Assembly: GCA_017521985.1 (NCBI GenBank)
Contig: JAFXAZ010000040.1
Coordinates: 1-63,124 of the forward strand
Direction of reading: 5' to 3'
Length of the DNA: 63,124 nt
Source of the DNA: Lachnospiraceae bacterium
GTDB lineage: Bacteria > Bacillota > Clostridia > Lachnospirales > Lachnospiraceae
Every line of letters begins with the position of its first letter. Position 1 is the stretch's first letter. Position numbers and translations under genes: made by a program. The notes beneath the pieces were generated by a model. That model saw nothing but the letters and a program-made list of their open reading frames with translations, did not search any database and had not been told where the DNA came from. Positions 18,088 through 27,063 of this stretch are shown here, in pieces.

Positions 18088-19488
18088 CTAGAATCTGAAA
18101 TACAAAAATGGGTTAAAAGAACCATCTACCAAAAATGCAGTACACAAAAGTATCAGACAAATCAATACTACCGGTTCCAAAATTTCTAATACCAATGCAC
18201 CTGACTTTTTATTACGAATCTTAGCGACAATATTTTTACAAAGAGGTGTTGCACCTACACCTGCAATCAAAAGTACCACTAGACTACTCTTGAAATAATA
18301 AACTGCTTCTGCAGAAATCATAGGTACACCGCCTGCTCCAAACATACCGCCTATATATGCGAATGCTTCTGTCATGTCTGCCGCATTAAAGATTACAAAG
18401 CTTAGAATAACCAAAAACATTACATACAAGTGCTTGAATGGTCCGCTTTTTTCTAATAAAGGCAAAAGAACAAGCTTTTCCAGCATCAGAATTACAGCAA
18501 AATATAGTCCCCAAACAATAAAATTCCAACTGGCCCCATGCCAGAAACCGGTCAAAAACCATACCGCAAAAATATTAAACAACCAGCGAAGCTTTCCCAC
18601 ACGATTACCGCCTAATGGAATATATACGTAATCTCTAAACCAGGTTCCCAGGGACATATGCCATCTGCGCCAAAATTCCGTAATACTCTTTGAAATATAT
18701 GGATAATTAAAGTTCTCCATAAAATCCAGTCCGAAAATTTTTCCAAGACCAATAGCCATATCACTGTAACCGGAAAAATCGTAATAAATATGAAGGGTAA
18801 ATGCTATTGCATACAGCCAGTAAAACGCTACGGACTTATCACCGGATGCTTTGAAAATCTCACATAATTCTCCCAAGGCATTGGCAATTAATATCTTTTT
18901 GGAAAGGCCCATTGCAAAACGACGAATTCCAAGTGCTGCTTTATCCACAGAATGAACGCGATGCTCCAACTGCTCTGCCACATCTGCATAACGCACAATA
19001 GGACCGGCAATCAACTGCGGAAACATGGACACGTAGGTCGCCAACGTAAACGGATTATACTGCACCTTTGCCGTCCCGCGATACACATCCACCACATAGC
19101 TCATAACCTGAAACGTATAAAAACTAATACCAATCGGCAATGCTACCTTTAACAACGGCACATTCAGACCAGTTGCTGCATTGAAATTGCCCACAAAAAA
19201 ATCTGCATATTTATAATATCCGAGAATGCCTACAAAAGTAATTACCGCAATACCCAATATGCGCTTTTTAGCTTTAGCGGTGCTGCACCTTTCCACAAGC
19301 AAACCAAACAAATAGCCCAACAAAATAGTTATAACCATCAGCGCTACATAACTCACTTCACCCCAGGCATAAAAAAACAGACTGGATAACAAAAGTACAA
19401 TATTTTTAATTTTACCCGGCACCAAAAAATATAAAATAAATACGCAGGCCAAATAATAATATAAAAATGGTATGCTGGAAAATAACAT
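18088..19488 (-). CDS. MBOAT-family O-acyltransferase (AlgI/DltB-like)
   Basis: A polytopic membrane protein of 466 aa that moves acyl groups across the membrane for surface polysaccharide O-acylation. Key motifs are ITEFWRRWHMSLGTWFRDY (conserved MBOAT region) and GFWHGASWNFI, whose His is the catalytic residue of the family. Start: the ATG with GGAGG 5 bases upstream; an in-frame GTG four codons earlier overlaps the site. It is translated immediately after a terminator-like hairpin and followed by the DHHW gene. Confidence 0.92.
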   Translation of the reverse strand: MLFSSIPFLYYYLACVFILYFLVPGKIKNIVLLLSSLFFYAWGEVSYVALMVITILLGYLFGLLVERCSTAKAKKRILGIAVITFVGILGYYKYADFFVGNFNAATGLNVPLLKVALPIGISFYTFQVMSYVVDVYRGTAKVQYNPFTLATYVSMFPQLIAGPIVRYADVAEQLEHRVHSVDKAALGIRRFAMGLSKKILIANALGELCEIFKASGDKSVAFYWLYAIAFTLHIYYDFSGYSDMAIGLGKIFGLDFMENFNYPYISKSITEFWRRWHMSLGTWFRDYVYIPLGGNRVGKLRWLFNIFAVWFLTGFWHGASWNFIVWGLYFAVILMLEKLVLLPLLEKSGPFKHLYVMFLVILSFVIFNAADMTEAFAYIGGMFGAGGVPMISAEAVYYFKSSLVVLLIAGVGATPLCKNIVAKIRNKKSGALVLEILEPVVLICLILLCTAFLVDGSFNPFLYFRF

Positions 19489-19500
19489 AATTTCCTCCAC

Positions 19501-19527
19501 AAAAAAGGATGTGGAATGTCCACACCC
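19501..19527 (-). terminator. Intrinsic terminator directly before the MBOAT ribosome-binding site
   Basis: An 8-bp stem with one wobble (GGGTGTGG / CCACATCC) followed by six T residues on the minus strand. The T-run ends two bases before the GGAGG of the MBOAT gene, so transcripts from tyrS and the lipoprotein gene would mostly end here, while read-through gives MBOAT mRNA. Confidence 0.8.
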
Positions 19528-19539
19528 TTTTATTTTTTA

Positions 19540-20064
19540 TTAGCCTTCAAGAGACTTTGGACACATTAAGAAGAACACCTTATTGCCAACTGCTTTGATA
19601 ACAGTCTGTTCCGCTTCTGTACAGATGTTCCATCTTGGATCCGCATTTGTTTCTAAAGTAGCAATGAAAGCGTCAACATCCGCACCCTCTGCTAATGAAA
19701 ATACATAACCCATGAAAGGAATGGTACCGATCATTGGCATAAAGCTTACTGCTTCTTCAAAACCAGTGATATCTGCGCTAAATCCCATAAGGAAACCTGG
19801 TTCAACCGGCATAGAACCACCGGAAAACAAGATTTTTTCATTCGTAATGACTGCATCTGCAAGTTCCTGAGTAGTCGCTTCCGGATTTGCTTTCAAATGC
19901 TCTGCAAATACTACTAATAAATCCTGGCCTAATGTACCATCAGATACGATTTCTTCTTCAGCAGGTGCGTTTGTTGTTTCTGTTGTAACGTCATTTTTGC
20001 CGCCACAAGCAACCATAGATGCTACTAAAACTGTTGTTAATAATGCAACTAAAAATTTCTTCAT
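19540..20064 (-). CDS. Lipoprotein, DUF4358-like
   Basis: A 174-aa protein with a lipoprotein signal peptide: Lys-Lys, a hydrophobic core, and the lipobox SMVAC with the lipidated Cys at residue 20. A Thr/Glu-rich spacer follows, then a domain with ADPRWNICTEAEQ near the C-terminus that recalls DUF4358 proteins of Lachnospiraceae; this assignment is by memory of the pattern. It begins 11 bases after tyrS and is followed by a terminator and the MBOAT and DHHW genes, which suggests a role in the same surface acylation process. Confidence 0.75.
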   Translation of the reverse strand: MKKFLVALLTTVLVASMVACGGKNDVTTETTNAPAEEEIVSDGTLGQDLLVVFAEHLKANPEATTQELADAVITNEKILFSGGSMPVEPGFLMGFSADITGFEEAVSFMPMIGTIPFMGYVFSLAEGADVDAFIATLETNADPRWNICTEAEQTVIKAVGNKVFFLMCPKSLEG

Positions 20065-20075
20065 TGTAATCTCCT

Positions 20076-21302
20076 CTACATAATAACTCGACGGAAGTTT
20101 TTCTTACCGCGTTTTACAATTAATCCTTCAGCAAAATCATTCTGAGTGTAGGCAATCTTGATATCAGATACTTTTTCGTCATTTACACTAACACCACCCT
20201 GCTCTACTGCACGTCTTGCTTCGTTTCTGGAAGCACAAAGACCGGATGCTACTAAAACACTTAAAATATCAATCTGACCATCTACAAATTTGTCCTCTGT
20301 AAGGACAGCCTCAGGCATATTCGCTGCGCTGCCGCCTGCAAATAAAGCTCTTGCACTTTCCTGTGCCTTCATTGCCTCTGCTTCCCCATGAACCATCTTG
20401 GTAAGCTCAAATGCAAGGATTTCCTTTGCTGTATTGAGCTGACTGCCTTCCCAGCTTTCCATCTTCTCGATTTCTTCTAATGGAAGGAAGGTTAAAAGCT
20501 TCATACACTTAATAACGTCGCTGTCTGCTACGTTTCTCCAGTACTGGTAGAATTCGAACGGTGTGGTCTTGTTTGGATCAAGCCATACAGCACCCTTCTG
20601 AGTCTTGCCCATCTTCTTACCTTCGCTGTTTAAAAGTAAGGTAATCGTCATAGCATACGCGTCTTTACCAAGCTTACGTCTGATAAGCTCAGTGCCACCA
20701 AGCATGTTGGACCACTGGTCGTCGCCACCAAACTGCATGTTACAGCCGTATTTCTGGTATAACATGTAAAAATCGTAGCTCTGCATAATCATATAGTTGA
20801 ATTCAAGGAAGGATAATCCCTTCTCCATACGTTGCTTGTAGCACTCTGCAGTCAGCATACGGTTAACACTGAAGTGTGCACCAACCTCACGTAACACTTC
20901 TACATAATTAAGGCCCAATAACCAGTCTGCATTGTTTACCATAATTGCCTTGCCGTCAGAGAAATCGATAAAACGACTCATCTGCTTCTTAAAGCAGTCA
21001 CAGTTGTGCTGAATGGTCTCCGGCGTCATCATCGTACGCATATCGGTACGACCGGATGGGTCGCCAATCATAGCAGTACCTCCGCCAATTAATGCAATCG
21101 GCTTATTGCCGGCCATCTGTAATCTCTTCATAAGGCACAATGCCATGAAGTGACCTACATGCAAAGAATCTGCAGTTGGGTCAAAACCAATATAAAAAGT
21201 AGCCTTTCCCGCATTAATTAATTCCTTAATTTCCTCTTCGTCGGTGAGCTGTGCCAAAAGACCTCTGGCCTTCAGTTCATCAAAAACTGTCATGTTACTC
21301 AT
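20076..21302 (-). CDS. tyrS: Tyrosine--tRNA ligase
   Basis: Charges tRNA-Tyr. Class I synthetase signatures: the HIGH-equivalent HVGH ([14 protein letters not shown], residues about 34-47) and the KMSKS-equivalent KMGKT ([13 protein letters not shown]). The Tyr-binding segment and [11 protein letters not shown] are typical of bacterial TyrRS, and an S4 domain ends the protein ([19 protein letters not shown]). Length 408 aa. The ATG after AGGAAGAAGAAACT is used; a longer reading would run into the T-box terminator. It is controlled by the upstream tyrosine T-box. Confidence 0.97.
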   Translation of the reverse strand: MSNMTVFDELKARGLLAQLTDEEEIKELINAGKATFYIGFDPTADSLHVGHFMALCLMKRLQMAGNKPIALIGGGTAMIGDPSGRTDMRTMMTPETIQHNCDCFKKQMSRFIDFSDGKAIMVNNADWLLGLNYVEVLREVGAHFSVNRMLTAECYKQRMEKGLSFLEFNYMIMQSYDFYMLYQKYGCNMQFGGDDQWSNMLGGTELIRRKLGKDAYAMTITLLLNSEGKKMGKTQKGAVWLDPNKTTPFEFYQYWRNVADSDVIKCMKLLTFLPLEEIEKMESWEGSQLNTAKEILAFELTKMVHGEAEAMKAQESARALFAGGSAANMPEAVLTEDKFVDGQIDILSVLVASGLCASRNEARRAVEQGGVSVNDEKVSDIKIAYTQNDFAEGLIVKRGKKNFRRVIM

Positions 21303-21372
21303 AGTTTCTTCTTCCTTTCTACATTCCCGGTGGAACCAGCCATACTGCCCTAAAGTGCCCTTCTCAAGCAAC

Positions 21373-21640
21373 AAAAAACCTCGTCCCATAACAAAGGACG
21401 AGGTTACTCGCGATACCACCTTTAATCGCTATATGCTCACACATATAGCCTCTGTAAGTTGACTGTCATCAACTATCGCACTGTAACGTGTACGTCCTCC
21501 GTCACAACCTATTAAGCCAGCTCGTAGCCTTTCAGCCGTGCAGCTCGCGAATGTATTCCAGCTCTAGTCTTCCTTGCGCCTCTCATCAACCGGCAACTCT
21601 CTGTAATTCGTACTAAAGTGTACTTGTTTCGTTCATAGCC
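21373..21640 (-). promoter_or_regulatory. Tyrosine T-box leader with terminator
   Basis: The leader between promoter and tyrS has the T-box elements in order on the minus strand. Stem I includes an AGAGAG / GGTTGATGAGAGG region and a specifier loop with TAC (21555-21553), a Tyr codon. The T-box AAGGTGGTATCGCG (21422-21409) carries TGGT, which pairs with the ACCA end of uncharged tRNA-Tyr. A terminator follows (AACCTCGTCC / GGACGAGGTT plus six T, 21405-21373). Uncharged tRNA-Tyr would favour antitermination and tyrS expression. Confidence 0.94.
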
Positions 21641-21662
21641 TTTTCTTTATCTGCATACGCAT

Positions 21663-21691
21663 ATATTAACCGCTATATTAAAAAAAGTCAA
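21663..21691 (-). promoter_or_regulatory. Promoter of the T-box-tyrS transcript
   Basis: TTGACT (21691-21686) and TAATAT (21668-21663) on the minus strand with a 17-base spacer, placed about 25 bases upstream of the T-box Stem I region. It is the only well-spaced pair there. Confidence 0.65.
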
Positions 21692-21718
21692 GCGATTAAT
21701 GCTTCTTTTATAAATTCT

Positions 21719-22564
21719 TTAGAATTCATAGCTTACCGTCTCACCCGGCTTCACCTGGTACTCACCTTTTGCAGTCTTAAAGTATAATGTAGTACAGGTC
21801 GGATTGTAAACCTTGGTATAATCCATGCTAAAAATCAACTGATTGTAAGCTTGTATGTAATCGTAAATTTCAATATTGGTTGCATACCAGATATCCTCAC
21901 GGTTACCCATAAATTCCGCAAATTCCTCAATAATGCCCCAGTTATTGTCCGGCAGATTTTGGTCAAACTCGTAGCTGTGCCCCCACAGATAAAAAAGACC
22001 CGGTCCTCTTAAAAAAGCATTGTCCACAAAATTGCGTGCCAGTTCCATGAGTCTTGGATTTCTGTGATGGCAGGTAGCAGGAAGTCTCAGCCAATCCGCA
22101 GGAATGGTAAATTTCTCTGTAGACACCGTCGTTCTGGAATATGCAATACCGCATTGCTTCAAAGAAGCTACTACAGAATCGCTTGTGGTACCAAACGGAT
22201 ATGCCATACCGCGAATCATGTAGCCAAAATCTGCTTCTAGATTTTTACGGTCTTGTAATACTTCATAAGTGCAAAGATTTTCCGGAAGCTGCTCCAAATA
22301 TGGATGGGTAAGCCCGTGTACCGCCACCTCCATGCCACTGTTTAAGTAAACTTCCTGACACTTGCTTTTGGACATTCTGCCCTTACCTTCCGGATTTGTA
22401 GTTCCTTCCGGTGCATACAAGCCACTGTTAATATTAAAAGTACCCTTTAACCCATGCTTTTTCATAATTTCGATTAAGCGGATATCCTGAGCTACACCAT
22501 CATCATAGCTTAAGGTCAAAGCCTTACTCTTTCCTCCCGGAAACCTCATAAATATACTTCCCAT
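21719..22564 (-). CDS. Polysaccharide deacetylase (NodB/CE4 fold)
   Basis: A 281-aa single-domain protein. The NodB homology motifs are visible: TLSYDDGV (motif 1, the catalytic Asp and metal Asp), HGLTHP (motif 2, HxxxH metal ligands), and RGMAYPFG (motif 3). It has no signal peptide, so it is intracellular, and probably acts on imported, acetylated oligosaccharides. A short C-terminal beta region follows the barrel. AAGGAG precedes the start. It lies 5 bases after an AraC gene and near a divergent GH4, so it belongs to a small carbohydrate locus. Confidence 0.85.
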   Translation of the reverse strand: MGSIFMRFPGGKSKALTLSYDDGVAQDIRLIEIMKKHGLKGTFNINSGLYAPEGTTNPEGKGRMSKSKCQEVYLNSGMEVAVHGLTHPYLEQLPENLCTYEVLQDRKNLEADFGYMIRGMAYPFGTTSDSVVASLKQCGIAYSRTTVSTEKFTIPADWLRLPATCHHRNPRLMELARNFVDNAFLRGPGLFYLWGHSYEFDQNLPDNNWGIIEEFAEFMGNREDIWYATNIEIYDYIQAYNQLIFSMDYTKVYNPTCTTLYFKTAKGEYQVKPGETVSYEF

Positions 22565-22569
22565 GTGCC

Positions 22570-23382
22570 TTATCTCCTTGTTAAACTATATTTTTTATAC
22601 ATTAAAGGCGTCATACCTTTCATTTTCTTAAATACAGAAGAAAAATAATTACTTCCGTTAAAGCCACACTTCTCTGCAATCTCTGTAACAGACAAGTTGG
22701 TCTCTGTAAGCAGCTTTTCTGCATGACTAATTCTAACATAAGTAATATATTGATTCAAGCCAATTCCGGAAACTGCTTTGAATTTTCTGGAAAGATAACC
22801 TTCACTGATTGCAAAGGTCTTACATATATTCTCCAGCGTAATATCTTGCTCAAAATGGGTACGGATATAATCGGAAATCATAAAAATGATTTTGTCTGAT
22901 TCCTGAATATGCGCTTTTTTCTCACACCGATACCTGCACAAAAGCGTCAAAAGCTCCAGAATATAAATATCCAAAAGAATACTTTTTTCTTTTTCATCTT
23001 GGGCATACTCTGCTTCCAGTTTAAAAAGAATTTCCTCCAACTGCGGCAAATGCGTATCCGGAACATAAATAATTCTATTGCCTTTCAGCTGTTCCAACAA
23101 ACCTCTTGTCTTTTCGTCAAAAATATCCTCGGAAAAACTAAGAAGAATACGCTCGTTATAACGTGAGTTTTTATTGTCCGTACTGTGTGGAATACCTTTT
23201 GGTATAAATACAAAATTTCCTTTTTCAATACTATAAATCTCACTGCCTATAAAGTACGTGGTACTTCCGTCCAGCATATAATACAGTTCATATTCTTCAT
23301 GATAATGTATGGTAGAAATGATATTTTTTTGTTTTATTTTGCGTCTGGAGACCATGCGGTCCTTGGCCAATTTGTATTCCAT
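22570..23382 (-). CDS. AraC-family regulator with cupin N-terminus
   Basis: N-terminal cupin-like sensor (residues about 20-110; IISTIHYHEEYELYYMLDG...GNFVFIPKGIPHS) and a C-terminal double helix-turn-helix (about 165-265; DITLENICKTFAISEGYLSRKFK and NLSVTEIAEKCGFNGSNYFSSVFKK). It is 270 aa, standard for the class. It is transcribed away from the GH4 gene and is followed 5 bases later by the deacetylase, so it most likely activates both sides in response to an intracellular sugar. Confidence 0.9.
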   Translation of the reverse strand: MEYKLAKDRMVSRRKIKQKNIISTIHYHEEYELYYMLDGSTTYFIGSEIYSIEKGNFVFIPKGIPHSTDNKNSRYNERILLSFSEDIFDEKTRGLLEQLKGNRIIYVPDTHLPQLEEILFKLEAEYAQDEKEKSILLDIYILELLTLLCRYRCEKKAHIQESDKIIFMISDYIRTHFEQDITLENICKTFAISEGYLSRKFKAVSGIGLNQYITYVRISHAEKLLTETNLSVTEIAEKCGFNGSNYFSSVFKKMKGMTPLMYKKYSLTRR

Positions 23383-23563
23383 CGTGCATTTTCTCTCCTG
23401 TCCTAGATTGTTAATAGCATATCATATCTTTTACCATGAGTCAAAAGAAACTGGTCAATATTTTATACTTTTCATAAGGAATATAGCAAAAATATGCTAT
23501 CAAACAATAAAATTTTGTTCCATAATAAAAACACCAAATAACACTAAAAAGGAGATTTTCATT
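23383..23563. promoter_or_regulatory. Divergent control region between the AraC and GH4 genes
   Basis: This 181-base A+T-rich stretch holds a 9-bp inverted repeat (ATAGCATAT at 23414-23422 with ATATGCTAT at 23492-23500) and a second ATAGCA at 23483-23488 that can pair with the right arm. Spacing of about 70 bases between arms would suit an AraC protein that loops DNA. AAGGAG before the GH4 start is clear. Promoter hexamers could not be assigned with confidence. Confidence 0.4.
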
Positions 23564-24973
23564 ATGGAATACGTAAATAACACCGTAAGCGGTATTAAAA
23601 TCGCTTACATCGGCGGCGGCTCCAGAGGCTGGGCATGGGGCCTTATGAGTGACCTTGCATCCTGTGATGACATCAGTGGTGATGTTTATCTTTACGACAT
23701 CGACCTTCAGGCTGCAAAAAACAACGAAATTATCGGTAACAAGTTTAACAATGCAGAAGGTGCAAAGTCTGTTTGGAACTACCACGCTACAGAAACTATC
23801 GACGAAGCTCTTGCAGATGCAAACTTTATAGTTATCTCTATTCTTCCTGGCACCTTCGATGAAATGGAGTCTGACGTACATACACCTGAAAAGTACGGCA
23901 TTTACCAGTCCGTAGGTGATACTTCCGGTCCCGGCGGTATCGTTCGTGCTATGCGTACTATCCCTATGTACGAATACATTGCTGAAAAAATCAAAGAAAA
24001 CTGCCCGGATGCCTGGGTTATCAACTACACCAACCCAATGACTCTTTGCGTTAGGACTCTTTACAGAGTATTCCCTGAAATCAAAGCTTTTGGCTGCTGC
24101 CACGAAGTATTTGGTACACAGAAGTTCTTAGCAAAAGTTGTAGAAGAAACGTTTGGCGAAAAGGATGTTTATAGAGGGGACATTAAGGTTAACCCACTTG
24201 GTATCAACCACTTTACATGGCTTACCAAGGCTACCTGGAGAAACATCGACCTCTTCCCATACTACGATGCATTCGTTAAGAAACACGCTGAAGAAGGATA
24301 CCTGGCAATCGGTGGCGTAGACAATAACTGGATGAATAACAGCTTCCGAAGCGACGAAAAAGTTAAGATGGACTTATACTTAAAGACAGGCGTTATTGCA
24401 GCAGCCGGCGACCGTCATCTTGCAGAATTCTGCGAAGGTAAGTGGTACTTAGCAAGCCCGGAACGTGTAAAAGAAATGCACTTCGGTCTTACTACCATTG
24501 AATGGAGAAGAAAGAACTTAGTAGAACGTCTTGAGAAGAGCGCTCGTTTATTAAGCGGTGAAGAAGACGTTAAGATTAAAGGTACTGGTGAAGAAGGTGT
24601 GAACCAGATTCGTGCATTACTTGGTCTTTGCGACTTAGTAACAAACGTAAACATTCCAAACCAGGGTCAGATTCCAAACCTTCCTTTAGGCGCTGTAGTA
24701 GAAACCAACGCAGTATTCCGCGCTAACAGCTTAGAGCCGGTATGCGCAGGTCCTATCCCACAGACAATCTACCCAATGATTTCCCGCATCTGCGGCGAAC
24801 AGGAACTGGTTTCCGAAGGCATTGCAGAAAGAGATTTAGATAAGATTTTCGTTGCATTTGCAAATGACCCATTAGTAACCTGTGGTCTTGAAAATGCGAA
24901 AAAGCTCTTTAAGGAAATGTGTGAAAACACAAAAGAATACCTCACTATGTTTGATTTAAGTAAGTTAGCTTAA
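23564..24973 (+). CDS. lplD: GH4 glycosidase, probable alpha-galacturonidase (LplD-like)
   Basis: Family 4 glycoside hydrolases use NAD and a divalent metal and act by oxidation-elimination. The Rossmann start IKIAYIGGGSRGWAWGLMSDLA, the INYTNPM motif (metal and sugar contacts) and the CCHEVFG motif holding the metal-binding Cys and His are present. The overall pattern, including SVGDTSGPGGI and GINHFTWLTKA, resembles Bacillus LplD, an alpha-galacturonidase; alpha-glucosidase is the alternative. The 469-aa start is chosen at the ATG after AAGGAG; a longer in-frame reading overlaps the AraC gene. Cytoplasmic, monocistronic, ending in a strong terminator. Confidence 0.82.
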   Translation: MEYVNNTVSGIKIAYIGGGSRGWAWGLMSDLASCDDISGDVYLYDIDLQAAKNNEIIGNKFNNAEGAKSVWNYHATETIDEALADANFIVISILPGTFDEMESDVHTPEKYGIYQSVGDTSGPGGIVRAMRTIPMYEYIAEKIKENCPDAWVINYTNPMTLCVRTLYRVFPEIKAFGCCHEVFGTQKFLAKVVEETFGEKDVYRGDIKVNPLGINHFTWLTKATWRNIDLFPYYDAFVKKHAEEGYLAIGGVDNNWMNNSFRSDEKVKMDLYLKTGVIAAAGDRHLAEFCEGKWYLASPERVKEMHFGLTTIEWRRKNLVERLEKSARLLSGEEDVKIKGTGEEGVNQIRALLGLCDLVTNVNIPNQGQIPNLPLGAVVETNAVFRANSLEPVCAGPIPQTIYPMISRICGEQELVSEGIAERDLDKIFVAFANDPLVTCGLENAKKLFKEMCENTKEYLTMFDLSKLA

Positions 24974-24994
24974 ACAACATAGATAGACATAATT

Positions 24995-25030
24995 AAATCC
25001 TGCCTTGATACGTGCAAGGCAGGATTTTTC
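24995..25030 (+). terminator. Intrinsic terminator after the GH4 gene
   Basis: A perfect 13-bp stem (24995-25007 with 25015-25027, 7-base loop) ending in a T-run, 21 bases after the stop codon. Confidence 0.93.
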
Positions 25031-25052
25031 CAAAATTAACGAGACAACTTTT

Positions 25053-26189
25053 CTATTTATCAAGTAATTTTTTTGCTCTTTCTCTTATCATCTTTTCAAG
25101 CAATTTCAATCGTTTGTCAGGCAGGTTATATCTTGAATTTCTCTTAAACTTAAATTCAAGTAATTTTCTCAGCCCCTCCCGATGCTTCTGTGTAAGAACA
25201 CCTTTAGCTGTTCCGATAAAGTCATCATATACACAAGGGAGTAAGGTATCTGCATAAGCATTTAGAGCTTCAACACTTTCCAAATCATCACGACCTGCAA
25301 AATTCAATAAGGCATTTCCGTGGTCGAACAAAGGTGCCGGAGCAACAATTTTATTTGTTCTGTTGTCAACAATAAAACCGAAGTTACCAAAATGTCTGTC
25401 TGTGTTCATAATTACTGCATCAAACACGAGCATATCATTCAAAGCATCTGCGAAATTCTGTCCGAGCTTTTTATAAAATTCTTTAACAGCTGACATTCCG
25501 CCCGAAGTAACAATTCTGCCTACGGGAAGGAAAGAGTAATCTTTAGATGTAAATAGCTCACAAGTAGAACACAGTTCACTTTTCCATTTTGAAAGACCAT
25601 ATTCAATAGCATTTACCCCAAGCACTTTTGCGACTTGTGAAGCATAGTATTCTGAATATGGCTCATTGCCTGTATTGGAAGCTCCGCTTGTGCCGCCTTT
25701 ATATAACAAAATCTTTCCGTCTTTTCTTCTCCAGCATTTTGGAAGCATACCATTGGTTGTAAATTCAGGACAGGAAGCAAGTGATGTTCTGATACTACTG
25801 CCATATCCCGTAAATGCAATAAGTGCAAGCACCTGACTGAAACGGTTATCATATAAATTGAATTTATCAAAAGTGCCTTCAAAGCCTTCTTCAACTACCC
25901 AAAAGCAATCGTTAAGCGAAAGACCTTTTGAAACCTTTATAATCGTCATAGGACGATTGATATTAAGTCCGCACTTGCTTAAAAAATTATGAACATACGC
26001 ACGATTTTTGGGTATAGTTCTATGCTTCAGCCATTTAGCAAGTCCTTCATTGGTTAATTCCAAATCAAGCGGGAATAAGTCTTTTTTAACTTCGTTTACC
26101 CACAAAATTTTTATCTCAGGAGTATTTGTATCTTCTGTAGCCGAAAAAAGCACAAGGCTTAAATCATAATGCTTTAGCTCATAATTCAT
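25053..26189 (-). CDS. HipA-like protein kinase without a HipB partner
   Basis: A 378-aa protein with a HipA C-terminal kinase core: a glycine-rich KGGTSGASNTGNEP loop, the catalytic NTDRHFGNFGFI (DxxxxN type) and a metal-binding LFDHGNALL. The N-terminal part (residues 1-150) is not the usual HipA-N subdomain and I do not recognise it. There is no helix-turn-helix HipB gene on either side, so it does not look like a standard toxin-antitoxin pair. The start has GGAGGATTATGT upstream. It opens an accessory island with a sirtuin and a GNAT toxin remnant, and could instead be a regulator or phage-related kinase. Confidence 0.75.
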   Translation of the reverse strand: MNYELKHYDLSLVLFSATEDTNTPEIKILWVNEVKKDLFPLDLELTNEGLAKWLKHRTIPKNRAYVHNFLSKCGLNINRPMTIIKVSKGLSLNDCFWVVEEGFEGTFDKFNLYDNRFSQVLALIAFTGYGSSIRTSLASCPEFTTNGMLPKCWRRKDGKILLYKGGTSGASNTGNEPYSEYYASQVAKVLGVNAIEYGLSKWKSELCSTCELFTSKDYSFLPVGRIVTSGGMSAVKEFYKKLGQNFADALNDMLVFDAVIMNTDRHFGNFGFIVDNRTNKIVAPAPLFDHGNALLNFAGRDDLESVEALNAYADTLLPCVYDDFIGTAKGVLTQKHREGLRKLLEFKFKRNSRYNLPDKRLKLLEKMIRERAKKLLDK

Positions 26190-26269
26190 ACATAATCCTC
26201 CTTTGGCACAATGGTATTTGTGTAATTGTAGCATGTTTTTGCGCAAACGTCAAATGCTCGCATTCTTTC

Positions 26270-27010
26270 TTAAAACACCCCCTCCACCACTCGTGCCATC
26301 ACTTCCCCAAATGACTCGTGAATGACTAAATCGGCCTTGGCATCCTTTGGTGTGGCATCGCGATTTATAATCACAAGAATTTTCCCCCTAAAATATTCCA
26401 CGATATATGCTGCCGGATATACGGTAAGACTGGTACCGCAAATAATTAACATATCTGCGTCTCCCACTGCTGCCATGGAACTGTTCCATGCATCATCCGG
26501 AAGCATTTCTTCATAAAGCGTTACATCGGGTTTGATAATACCACCACATTTGTCACACTTCGGCACCATACTAAGCTCTAATTTTTGCTCCAGTTCCTCT
26601 AAAGAATACACACTGCCGCATGTCGAACAATGATTGGTCATAATCGTACCATGCAGATGATATACCTTCCTAGAGCCTGCCATCTCATGCAGATGGTCAA
26701 TATTCTGCGTAACCACACAGCTAAGCTTACCCTGCTCTTCTAACTTTGCCAGTGCAAAATGTCCCTTATTCGGCAAAATACCTTTTAATAAAATCTTGTC
26801 CTTGTAAAACCGATAAAATTCATCCGGCATACTTTCAAAACAGCTATGCGATAGCATATATTCCGGTGGATACTTATACACTTGATTATACAATCCATCC
26901 TTGCTACGAAAATCCGGAATACCACTTTCCGTAGATACCCCTGCACCGCCGAAAAACACAATTCGGTTGCTGTCTGCAATCATTTCTTTGAGTTTTCTAA
27001 TCTTGTCCAT
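26270..27010 (-). CDS. cobB: NAD-dependent protein deacylase (sirtuin)
   Basis: Removes acetyl or other acyl groups from lysines using NAD. All sirtuin motifs are seen: GAGVSTESGIPDFR (NAD site), TQNIDHLH, the catalytic His in YHLHG, four zinc cysteines (HCSTCG and KCDKCG) and GTSLTVYPAA. It is 246 aa, a single-domain type. The start with GGAGG is chosen 19 codons inside the longest frame. There is no Thoeris or prokaryotic-Argonaute domain. Directly upstream lies a broken acetyltransferase toxin, so an antidote or housekeeping deacylase role are both possible. Confidence 0.9.
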   Translation of the reverse strand: MDKIRKLKEMIADSNRIVFFGGAGVSTESGIPDFRSKDGLYNQVYKYPPEYMLSHSCFESMPDEFYRFYKDKILLKGILPNKGHFALAKLEEQGKLSCVVTQNIDHLHEMAGSRKVYHLHGTIMTNHCSTCGSVYSLEELEQKLELSMVPKCDKCGGIIKPDVTLYEEMLPDDAWNSSMAAVGDADMLIICGTSLTVYPAAYIVEYFRGKILVIINRDATPKDAKADLVIHESFGEVMARVVEGVF

Positions 27011-27063
27011 AGGTACACCTCCAAGACAAAAAACATACCAAGTATCTCTACCTGATATGCCTA

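Noticed and set aside
20076-21419. Longer tyrS starting inside the T-box terminator
   Set aside because: The N-terminal extension is the leader's translated terminator; the ATG at 21302 has a clear ribosome-binding site.
26270-27010. Sirtuin as a phage-defence effector (ThsA, DSR or Argonaute partner)
   Set aside because: It is a single-domain zinc-containing deacylase of normal size without any defence partner domain.
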